NCBI RefSeq assembly: GCF_945859705.1
Contig: NC_079138.1
Location: 1,860,001 to 1,924,000 of the forward strand
Length of the DNA: 64,000 nt
Direction of reading: 5' to 3'
Origin: Episyrphus balteatus
Lineage: Eukaryota > Arthropoda > Insecta > Diptera > Syrphidae
Notes under the pieces: model-generated
Seen by the model: only the letters and a program-made list of their open reading frames with translations
The model's database searches: none
What the model was told of the DNA's origin: nothing
Part shown: positions 35,001 to 45,500 of the stretch, piece after piece
Layout: every line of letters starts with the position of its first letter
How positions within the stretch are numbered: position 1 is the first letter of the stretch
Made by a program: the position numbers and the translations under genes

Positions 35001-36965
35001 GTCAGCAACTACTCATTTCTGCAATAGCTTTCATAGTGAACAGAAAAAAAATTAAAAAAACAACCGGGCTTTATTTAAGCTCGGGGAGCTTATTGTAATA
35101 CAAATAAATTGATCCTAAAAAAGTCTAGAACCTGACCTTTTCCAAAAAAAAAAAAAGCAGCAAACACATCGAAAATCGAAAAAAAGGAAATTCAACTATG
35201 CATATCAATAATGCAATAACTAAACTTCTACAGTCGACATTTACTCACTTCTACAGAAGCTTCCATAGTGAACGAAAAATAAAAAAAAAATAACTGAGCT
35301 AACTCGGGAAAATCATACTAATAAAAATAAATTGATCCCAAAATAAAAGTCTAGAATCTGACCTTTTCCAAAAAAAAAGCAGCAAACATCAAGAATCGAA
35401 AGAAGGAAATTCAATTATGCATTAAGCAAAAATGATCAATAATACAATAACTAGACTCCTACAGTCGACATTTACTCACTTCGACAGTAGCTTTCAAGTG
35501 AAAGGAAAAATACAGTAGACAAAAAGTAGTTTTGAAAGCCCAAACGGACAAAGTGACATTGGTGATTGATATGATGAGTGGGTGAGTGAGGTGAGGGCTA
35601 TCTGAAAATCGGTATTGAGCTAGATTTGAAGTGAAAAAATGGTGTAAAGTGAAAAAAAAGGTGTAAAGTGAAAAAAAAGGTGTAAAGTGAAAAAAAACAA
35701 AAAAAAAATAAGTGTAAAAGAAATTAATTTCAGGTGACCATAAAAGGTACATATGTGATAGAATTAGCAAATTGACTGTATTGCCAAAAAAAGGAGACAA
35801 CACGATCCATGGCCAACGTGTATAAGAAAAAAAAAAAATATTTTTGGAAGCCAGGCAGAAATTTTGCCAGAACTAATTAAATGAAAAACAGAAAGATAAT
35901 ATCAATCAACTATTCGTAGCATAGGTATTTCATAGTGAACAGAAAAAAAAATTAAAACAATAACCGGGCTTTATTTAAGCTCGGGGAACTTATTGTAATA
36001 CAAATAAATTGATCCTAAAAAAGTCTAGAACCTGACCTTTTCCAAAAAAAAAGCAGCAAACATCAAGAATCGAAAGAAGGAAATTCAACTATGCATTGAG
36101 CAAAAATGATGAATAATACAATAACAGCCGACATTTACTCACTTCTACAGTAGCTTTCAAGTGAAAGGAAAAATACAGTAGACAAAAAGTAGTTTTGAAA
36201 GCCCAAACGGACAAAGTGACATTGATGATTGATGTGATGAGAGGGTGAGTGAGGTGAGGTGAGGGCTATCCGAAAATCGGTATTGAGCTGGATTTGAAGT
36301 GAAAAAATGGTGTAAAGTGAAAAAAAAAGGTGTAAAGTGAAAAAAAAGGTGTAAAGTGAAAAAAAAACAAAAAAAAAAATAAGTGTAAAAGAAATTAATT
36401 TCAGGTGACCATAAAAGGTACATATGTGATAGAATTAGCAAATTGATTGTATTGCCAAAAAAAGGAGACAACACGATCCATGGCCAACGTTTATAAGAAA
36501 AAAAAAAAAAAATTTTTGAAGCCAGGCAGAAATTTTGCCAGAACTAATTAAATGAAAAGCAGAAAGATAATATCAATCAACTATTCGTAGCATAGGTATT
36601 TCATAGTGAACGGAAAAAAAAACTAAAAAAAATAGCCGGGCTTTATTTAAGCTCGGGGAACTTATTGTAATACAAATAAATTGATCCTAAAAAAGTCTAG
36701 AACCTGACCTTTTCCAAAAAAAAAAAAAAGCAGCAAACATCAAGAATCGAAAGAAGGAAATTCAATTATGCATTAAGCAAAAATGATCAATAATACAATA
36801 ACTAGACTCCTACAGTCGACATTTACTCACTTCGACAGTAGCTTTTAAGTGAAAGGAAAAATACAGTAGACAAAAAGTACTTTTGAAAGCCCAAACGGAC
36901 AAAGTAACATTGATGATTGAGAGATGATGAGAGGGTGAGTGAGGTGAGGGCTATCCGAATATCGG
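32051..36965 (+). repeat. Complex tandem array with exon-like modules
   Basis: Blocks recur in the same order: 'ccgggctttatttaagctcg', 'gatcctaaaaaagtctagaa' plus 'cctgaccttttcc', 'actcctacagtcgacattta', 'gaaaggaaaaatacagtaga', 'caaattgatagtattgcc', 'acacgatccatggccaacgt' and 'gccagacagaaattttgcca'. The largest near-identical duplication is 33490-34130 against 34458-35100 (offset 968). Unit length varies (about 650-970). Modules near 33135, 33715, 34678, 35848 and 36520 encode a common peptide (best form GRLDFESQTEILPELIK) behind a splice-acceptor-like 'tttttag', so a gene fragment with introns was amplified. A 'ggtgtaaagtgaaaaaaaa' mini-repeat sits at 35640-35700 and 36305-36365. Confidence 0.85.
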
Positions 36966-38160
36966 TATTGAGCTGGATTTGAAGAGCTGGAATTTAAACA
37001 ATGTCGACTGGGCGCTATTCAAAGAAAGGCCCATGCAAAAAGATATGTGTAAAAAAATAAATTTCAACACCACCCATGCATTCATTTTGGCCAAAGTATA
37101 AAAAAAAAAAATATTTTCAGGAGGTTTGGACTTTGAATATAAGGCAGATGAAATTGTGTTCTGGCACAAATTGAATAAACAACAATAAGATAATATCAAT
37201 CTGTTTTTCAGAAACTTCTCAAAAATTATTTTTTATAAATCTATCAGACCGATCATCAAAGCGGGAGATTCGCAGGTTACAGATATTAAATGCCTTAATT
37301 TAGAGGGCTGAAAGGATGAGTGAGTGAGAGCTGCCTCTGCTTAAATTTCGAACTGTGCAATGAAATACAGGACAAGCATCTGTGTAATGGGAGAGCTTTT
37401 GGAGTCGTAAAACTTGTCCCTGCTCATTCAGGTCAAAATCTTTAAAATTTCTAAAGCTTTGGAAATCAAAAGCTTAGCGGAGGCAATGGAAACGTACATA
37501 TCTTTGGTGCCAAGCCATTTAAACAAATATTCCACAGCGGATTTTTGGGGAACAAAAAAAAAAAAAACAAAACAAAACAAAACAAAATTTTAAGAAAGAC
37601 AATGAAAGCAAAAGCCCTCGCTAGAAATATCATACATTTATTAATTCCATAATAATTATTTTTTTTTCTCCCTTTCATTTATTGATGAATTGTATAAATA
37701 ATTTACTATATTTAAAGCTTAAAGGATATTTCGTATAAACCACTTTAATTTATTTTATTGATAATGAAATTATTATTATTGAAGACAACCATAATGAAGA
37801 CAATGGAAGAAAAAAAAAAATAAACTGCTTTCAATAATGTTATTAGAGATTTACGATTGAAACAAAGTCATGCTCTGGTAAAAGTTGCAAATGATGAAAA
37901 ATGAAAAGGAAAAAGGCGCCGAATTTTTTGTTCCAATTTACCATTTGAAATCAAAAATAGTCGAACGAAATGTACGTTCCAGGCGATGTTGTTTGATTCT
38001 CAAAAAGCTTGCAGTCAATTATACAAATGATAAAAAGTTATCAAACAATGATCTTGGTTGATGACATTGAAATCCTCGATCAAATAATATTTCAAAAACA
38101 TTTCTATAATAAACATTTTAACCATGAAGGCAATATTCCCAGATCATTCATTGAACAAGA
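36966..38160 (+). pseudogene. Degenerate copy of the gene amplified in the 32-37 kb array
   Basis: After 'atattttcag' the frame GGLDFEYKADEIVFWHKLN corresponds to the array module, and the homology runs on past it: FYKSIRPIIKAGDSQVTDIK and, around 37980-38030, FDSQKACSQLYK. A third, further diverged copy is at 40340-40850 (LTTVRYYQSVLQKKG, IVDFYSEKDCSQVYKMLNYQ). All copies carry stops and shifts. I do not recognise the parent protein. Together the copies indicate an intron-containing gene that was repeatedly duplicated here. Confidence 0.45.
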
Positions 38161-38700
38161 CTTAATCTTGCTAATCGTTTAACGTGTGAACAGGCTCTCC
38201 AAAAAACTGGACGGAGTGTTGAATCCACTTCATAAATTAATAACCTACCACCAGTTTAACATTTACACACATTTATGTGTAATGTTTTTAGTTGTTGATT
38301 TTAAATTATTAAGAAAATAAAAAGACGGAAAGGCTTTTTGCTAAAACTCATAATTCAGTTTTACCACAACAGAATACCATTCATAAGGCAGCTCCATAGA
38401 GCATATTTTTTTTCTTTTCTTATACTAACTTCTTATTAAAAAAAACAATTTTTTTGTAAATTTGATTTTTTTAGTTAAATAAGAGTTTTTTTAAACCAAT
38501 AAAAACTATCCCCCGTAACCGAATGATGTATTGCTATATGAAAAAATCAAACATTTCAATAACTTGCTATTAAGTTAGGGGTCGGTTATAGCGATCAGGA
38601 AAATGATCAATTGATTAAAAAAGCGATATCAAGAACTGTTCTTTAATATTTTATCGTAATTTTAGAAAAGTTCAGCTGCGACATTCCTTCCAGTGAGCGA
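38161..38700. other. No gene seen
   Basis: A/T-rich spacer between two pseudogenes. Short frame (KKLDGVLNPLHKLITYHQFN near 38200-38260) only. Confidence 0.4.
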
Positions 38701-38704
38701 ATGA

Positions 38705-39520
38705 TGATGAGAAAGAAAACGAATATCTCGAATGTTTTTTGGTGGATTTTCAAGTGCTACAGCTTTACTAATAACTCATCCTTTGGATTTTATAAAACTC
38801 AATATCCAAGCGAAAACATGGAAGGCGAGAGAAGTCATAAGATATTATTATTTTTATAAAAAAGGTATTGAAATGTATTTTTAAATCCATGTCTCTATCC
38901 ATGGTTAATTGCACCTTTAGATTCGAATTGTACGAAGAGGCAAGAAGACGTGTTTTGTTGAACTCGATGGAGAGAAAAGTTCTTGCAGTGCTGTAGGTGA
39001 ATTTTTTGTGACTCCAATAGCAAAGGTTCACATACGAACACACTGCCACTTGATAAAAGAAGATAACGAATAATGGACTTGAACGAATATACCGCGAAGT
39101 AGGTATTACCAAGATGTTCGCTGGAGCTGGAATATCCGCAATAAGAGGTGCAATGAATTCAATAGGACAGATTGCTCTTTATGATCAAACAAAATTTCAA
39201 CTTCTAAAACATCCAAATGTGTTCGAAGAGAATTTCTCAACAATGTTCATTTCATCGGTAGCTGCAGGTTGCAACAACCTTTTGAAGTTGTTCAAACAAA
39301 GCTAATGAGTGCAGTAAAGTACAGAAAAGAAAAAGGAATAATAGAATGAGTGGATTTTATAAAGGAATAATTACTGGATTTGTTCGTATAATCAAACTGT
39401 AATAACTTATCTAGTTTGGGAACAATTACGTATAAACTATGGCAAACTTGTAAAAACAAGACATTTTGGAAGTAGGAAAATTCTAAATAAGATATTATTA
39501 TTTATTTAAATTAATATCTT
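38705..39520 (+). pseudogene. Mitochondrial dicarboxylate carrier (SLC25A10-type) pseudogene, copy 1
   Basis: The order of homology follows a dicarboxylate carrier, an inner-mitochondrial-membrane exchanger of malate/succinate for phosphate. The first repeat has MFFGGFSSATALLITHPLDF with the carrier signature PxD, and IKLNIQ. An apparent intron (about 38855-38925) precedes FELYEEARRRVLLNS, then FFVTPIAKVHIRT (second repeat). Next is NNGLERIYREVGITKMFAGA, then GQIALYDQTKFQLLKHP and SVAAG. After a shift comes QPFEVVQTKLMSAV (third repeat), FYKGIITGFVR and finally WEQLRINYGK. Several frameshifts and stops disable it. The homology with copy 2 continues past the coding end, which shows segmental duplication. 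Confidence 0.85.
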
Positions 39521-39541
39521 TTAATTTAAAAGTTTCATTGG

Positions 39542-39905
39542 CCAACTGGTTGAATGCAATTTTCAATCAGGTTTTGGTCACACAGGAAGTTGCAGACAAA
39601 TGGACCAAATCCGAGATGATCCTCATACATAAAAAGGGTAATAAAGACGATATAAATAACTACTAATTAGTATAATATGATCAATCTTCAAAGTTTTCAC
39701 AAAATGTTTATCCCAGCGAATGAAGTCTATTCTTAATTTCGAACAGAATTTCATTTGGAAAGCTATACTTAAGCAGGGCATAAACGGAAAAATTGTAAGG
39801 ATCTTAAAAAACATATACGACAGGAACACAGCTCATGTATAAAAACTGATTGTTTTGGTCCTGAATTCAAAGTATCAAAGGGTGTCAGACAAGGAAATCC
39901 TCTTA
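39542..39905 (+). pseudogene. Non-LTR retrotransposon reverse-transcriptase relic
   Basis: LNAIFNQVLVTQEVADKWTK, SEMILIHKKGNKDDINNY match the region leading to the 'NNYRPISL' block of endonuclease-type non-LTR reverse transcriptases. After an internal deletion the frame resumes as INGKIVRILKNIYDRNTAHV and ends near the equivalent of 'VRQGDPL' (ggtgtcagacaaggaaatcc). Stops and a frameshift inactivate it. Confidence 0.8.
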
Positions 39906-41155
39906 AAAAAAAAAAATGGGGCTGGTACAAATGCTAGGCCGAATTATAAATGTGCTGGACTATAATACCCACATGACCAAAATGATCGCCTTATCTCTGA
40001 ATTTAACTCATTTTAGCTTTCATAGCTTATTCAAGAATACATAAAAACAACCTATGAATAGTTTTAAATGAAAAGCGCTAACGAGTTGAATGTATGAATA
40101 AGCTATAAAATGAATGAACTTAAACAAGAAATAAAAACACCAACAATCGACCAAAACAACAAAATAATTTATTGAAGTCGGGTGATATAGTCAAATTTAA
40201 TCCTGCATTGCAGAAGATCAGGAATCAGCATTATGTCTGTCAATTTTAACCAAACTAAAAAATGCATGATAATCGCTATTAAACATCTTTCACCAAAAAG
40301 AGTGTATCAGTGCAATGACAAATTCTTAGTATTTGTCGGAATTGAAACGACCCATGGAAAAAAATATTTTTAGAAGATTTGGACTTTGAGTGAAAAAATT
40401 GAACTAACAACAGTTAGATACTATCAGTCCGTTTTGCAGAAAAAAGGAGAAAGAAATAATGATTAAAGAATTGCAGGTGACCATGGCATAATATCACCGC
40501 AGAGAGAAGCGAATGTAAATCCTTTGAAAATTAGTATAAGATCTTTATTAGAAAACTCTATAGCTTAACCATCAAAGCAATATAAGGAGATAAAAATTTT
40601 GAAACAATTAGTTCCAAAAGGTTATCGCAGCTTTTATGACAAATAAAGGAACAGGGAAATGTAAGTGAAACAACAAAAGGTTTCAACAATCTATCCATTT
40701 AAGAAAATCCCTGATTATAAAATAGTTGATTTTTATTCTGAAAAAGATTGTAGTCAAGTATACAAAATGTTAAATTATCAAACAATGATCTGAGTGAAGT
40801 GATTGAAAACCTCGATCAGTAACATTCATTAGCTTTTTCTATCAACATAGTCCTAAATTATTTGACCAAATTCTCGAAGAAATTGAAAACTTAAATTGAA
40901 TTTCGATGTAAATCTGATTGATTTACAAATACTATGAAGAAAATCGAGTTGTGAGTGAGATATAAAAAAAATAAATGTATAATAGTAAAAATAATAATAA
41001 CAAAAAAATACAATAAATGTATTAAGAACGGTAACCAATAATTGACCTAGGTTTAAGAAAAACACTGGATCCTACATAAGTTTAATTAATGAAGACGTAG
41101 GTATAGATGTAATTTTAGATCAAAGCGTAGAAATAAACATAAATAGTATTAGGAT
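39906..41155. other. Decayed spacer including third copy of the array-derived gene
   Basis: 40340-40850 carries the diverged relic described with 36966-38160. The remainder holds no recognisable feature. Confidence 0.4.
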
Positions 41156-41159
41156 CTAT

Positions 41160-41245
41160 TGAACCCATTTGAAGCTCTGCTGCCCATGATGCTGTTGAAG
41201 TTTCAGGAGCATTGAATACCATTGCTGTAAATCTTATGAAAATCG
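41160..41245 (+). pseudogene. Fumarase (class II fumarate hydratase) pseudogene fragment
   Basis: NPFEAL, then after a 1-base shift AAHDAVEVSGALNTIAVNLM and KI, corresponds to the conserved fumarase segment (NKFEALAAHDA..VE..GALNT.A.SLMKIANDI). Fumarase converts fumarate to malate in the TCA cycle. The homology stops abruptly and nothing else of the enzyme is visible, so it is a short relic. Confidence 0.8.
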
Positions 41246-42320
41246 AAAAATGTATCAATACCGCATTTGGCGAATTTACTTATTGAGTGATCAGTCTTAA
41301 TAAGAAATGGTCAATTGTTTACACACGTGCCAGACTTACACGTGATAGGATATTTATTAAGATTAATTTCTCGAATCGTCGATACTTTTTTTTTCATTGG
41401 AATTCATTTAAGGAAAAAGTATAGCGACTGCAAGTCAACAGCAGACCGATTTTTAAGTTATACTTCTTACATACAGAAATTCACTCAGTATGTTTATACC
41501 ATAACACAACTTTTTTGCAAATATGAGCACAAGATGGGGCTACAAGCTAATCAGTTTGGCATTTCTTTTCAAAAAGTAAAATTTTCATACCCAAAAGCCG
41601 CAAAAGAAGTGTAATTTCAAAAACAAACAAAGACCCCGAAAAATCTTAGAACAAAGAAGTAATAAAATGCCACCAAAGCAACGATGCAATAATTCAAAAC
41701 TAAATCAAACAAAATTACTGAATCGCACAATAAAGTTTCTAAGAATATAAAAGATTTTTATGAAATAATTCACAAAAAAAATATTTTTAATTTAATTTCA
41801 TAAGAAACTTAATGCAAATTAAAAAAAAAGGAAGGTTTAGTTATGAAAAAAGAAAATTCAAAAATTTTTCGAGCGGGCGAGGGAATCTCTAGTTTATAAA
41901 TAAAAAAAAAAACATTCAACAAAAATAATAATAAAAAAAAAAACATAATTGATAATGATGGTTATATATCAAACGGTGAATGTATATCGAGATGAAGATC
42001 TCCTCTTTCGGATTGGTCAACTCTGATGCTATGCGCAATATGTTGTAAAATGTCGATAAAAATGTCAAAAGAATATTAATATAGTTCGAATACGGGTTTT
42101 GTAGGATCATTTTAAGAATGTTGTAAAAAAAATCACATGAAGCTTTAAAAAGGGTTTAACTATAAATGAATAGAGTGAGTCAAGAATTTTATGACAACTA
42201 AACTAAGGTTTTAGGATTCTAGCTCCATAATTCTAAATTAAATTCACTTCTTAATTTTTTTTCGATAGCTTTAGCAAAGTAGATTTTAATAAAATTTGTG
42301 GAGAGTTTGTTAATTTATTT
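41246..42320. other. No gene confirmed
   Basis: The 99-codon plus-strand frame at 41315-41614 (…SKYGCKSTADRF-type composition, ends YPKAAKEV) has mixed composition but no family match or splice support. The rest is A/T-rich. Confidence 0.35.
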
Positions 42321-42326
42321 TACCCC

Positions 42327-42332
42327 TTTATT
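42327..42332 (-). promoter_or_regulatory. Polyadenylation signal of the nine-exon gene
   Basis: AATAAA on the minus strand, about 135 bases past the stop at 42465-42467. A second AATAAA lies at 42314-42319. Confidence 0.6.
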
Positions 42333-42464
42333 AAAAAAAAAAAAATTAATTACTTTGTATTCTTTCCTAAGCTCTGCAATATTATAAAAATAAATGTAAA
42401 GCAATGCAATGCAAAAAAAGGTGTTAGTAGCAACAACAAACAAAATGTAATAAACCTATACATC

Positions 42465-42585
42465 TTAACATAGTTGGTTAATACTAAATATGTCCTCTTC
42501 GAAGGATTCCATGGTTGGTTTGAGATGATAAAAAATATTAGCATGCTGGTCATCGATGCTTCTTATTAGACCATCTTCATAATCA
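42465..42585 (-). CDS. Terminal exon of the nine-exon gene
   Basis: Acceptor 'accatcttctaaag' with a good pyrimidine tract; an in-frame TAA just upstream within 'tctaaag' requires the exon to start here. The entering base completes AG/T (Ser). Then DYEDGLIRSIDDQHANIFYH and LKPTMESFEEDIFSINQLC, stop TAA. It contains one of the few Cys residues and the most structured-looking stretch of the protein. Confidence 0.7.
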
Positions 42586-45500
42586 CTTTAGAAGATGGTA
42601 AAAGAACTGCTTACAATTTCTGTATTATTATTTTTAATATATTTAGTATTTTTTTTAATTTTAAATATAATATTTTTTCTAAGCAGTTTTTTACCTGTGT
42701 CAAGGAGTGAGTTGTGAGCAGTAATTTTTCCATCCCACGTGTATAGATTATATTTGGTTTCAATTGGAAGAGGAAACCGAATCATCAAATCCACGCATTT
42801 CACTGTGGTGATCAATTGTTTTAAGTTAGAAAAATTGTAACATTTAAATGAAAAAAAAAAAAAATTAAGTAATTTAGGAAGAAAAATTGATTTACTTCCA
42901 AAAACATGTTCAAAAAAGTTATTGAAAGTTAAATTTCAAAAGTACCGGTGTTTGTTATGTAAAAGTGTAAAAAGTTATTTCTAAGAAACGCAGAACACCA
43001 AAAAAATTAATTTAAAAAATTTTGGACTTTCTTTACCAACGGCAATCGCTTTATGGTATCAAAATCTAGGGGTGATAAAATTCACCAAAAAAATTAAATT
43101 TGAATCTAAATTTTTGCCAAAACAAACATTCCCGGTTAATAAAAAAAAAAAAACAATTCCTTAATCGAAAAGATAACGTAAACGCTATAGCATTTTGTCG
43201 AATCTTGTTTCTTATTACATACAAAAATGTAAGAAAAATTTAATATGCAGGTACAAATGTTTGTAGAGGCGAAACATTTTCTTTTTTGTTTGAACATATT
43301 TGAAACTTTGAAAAGGGAAATATATATTATTCTAGCAAAACCGCGAAAGAAGACAAATTCTAAGTTCAATCACCTTTGGTGTTAATATTTAAAACAAAAC
43401 AAAAAAAAAAAACTGTTCTCTTACCTTCCTCCCAACTTTGATTCAGCCTGTTTCCCTCCTGATGTACTTGGTTGCATTGGAACGCTGAAAAAAAAAATTA
43501 AATAAAGGAACTGTAATTATTACGAAAATTTGAAATTTTTCTATAATTATTTTCTATTTTTCTATAATTTATAATTCTAAGAGTTGTTGTAAAAATGTTC
43601 TCAACTTCACTTAGGAAGTTTTTATTAGATAATACATTTGCAGTCTTATGTGTTTGTTAAAAAAGTAACTTTAAACTTTGTCAAAAATGAAGCTTTAAGG
43701 CAATAAAATAAATAGTAAATAAATATAGCTTTCAAACGATAAAAAACTATGAATCGAAAATTATATCAAAGCAAAACTTGTGTCATAAAATTCTCAACAA
43801 AATTTGTTTCGGCACTTTGACTCCTCCGAATGATCGTTCAGAACATATTTTTATCAAAAAACATACCTTCGAAAATATCCGTTTTATGCGTATAGCTAAA
43901 TAAACCGTTTAGGACATTAATACGTATGTCATTTGTCAATACGATATTTGAAAAAATATCAAAAAATTTAATGAACTGAAACCGGTTTGAAAAACCTTGG
44001 AATTTGAGAACTATTGTAAATAGTGCAATTGAAAGACTTGGTATTATTGTTGTTTTAAATGTATAATAATAAATCAAGTCTTACCTTGGCGAAGAGTAGG
44101 AATCTAGAATAGCATCTAGTTCTGCGATCACTAACCTGAAAGTATAAAAAATGATCATGTTTTTATTACAAAAAAAAAAAAAATTGTATAAGACTTGAAT
44201 AAGTTTACAAAAAATTAAATTTTGAGGTCAAAAAAGTAGTTTGAACAAAATTACTAAGCGTAGCTTTTACATCCAGTGTTGTAAAAATCATTTTTTTTTT
44301 TTTTTTTTCAAAAATGCATTTGCTTTTCAATTACAAATACAAAAAAAAAAATAGCAATAGCCTTTTATTAGCTATAACTTTAAAACATATGTAATGCAAA
44401 ATATTTTTAGATTACAAAAAATTTAATTTTTAATGAAAATATTATTCTATATTAACTAGCCCCAATAATTTCGTTCTGAGAAAAGTGGGTTTAATGAAAC
44501 AAATCAATCCACTGATTTGTATTTTTATAATTTTAGGTACAATGACGCTGGATTTCATTAAACAAAAAAAAAAAAAACTGTCAAAAAAGTTAAATTAAAT
44601 TTTATCTTACTCCCCTAAAGACTCAGAATAGAAAAAAACTATTACAAAATCAATCGTGAAATCCATTCCTAACATAATTCCTTAATCTAATCAAATAACT
44701 AATTATATATTATAGTTTCTACTTACATCTCTCTTCCAACATCTTCCTCTTCATCCATTGCAACCTTTCCTTGGCTTGGTTTTAAACTATAAATAAAAAG
44801 TAAAAAAAAAAAAACATTAATATTATATAATTTTAAATAAAATATATTATTGTAATGAAATCTCTTTTTTAATCCTTCCTTCTTTATATAAAGCTCACAC
44901 AATGTTAATTCATAACTAAGAATAGCAGAAGTTAGTTACTACAAAATGTAGTAACATCTTGTTGTTTTGTGGGTAAAATATATGTACCTAAAACAAAAAA
45001 AAAAAGAGCAAAACTTCGAATTCCGTCGACCTTCATCTGATTCCAAATGATTAACGCATAACATGAAAAAAAGAAAACAACCTTTTTCACTCAGAACTAT
45101 TATTTGACTAATAAAAATGGTAAAAACTATTGAATTTGTTCTTATAGATTGATGTGTAGTACACATGATATTTCTAAAAGATTGAATAGATCTCAATAAA
45201 CTGCGACAAATAAAAACTCAGGGATGCCAAAAAAGACAATCCCAGTGGAAGACGGTGCTGTTCCTTAATGGACATCGCGGTTCAAAACTTCGGTGGGTCT
45301 TAAAAACCAGCTCGAGCTACAGGAAAATTAAAATGAAAGTTATTTCGCGAAAAAAGGCTCTTGTAAGCTGAACTTAGAGTACCTACTCAAGGCGGTGATA
45401 AAACCAATTTTCCAAAAATAGTCAGAGAAAAGCGATTGGTCTATGCTTATAAACAATGTTATTTTTTCCGAGAGATCAAAGTATGAAATTGTAAGTATAA

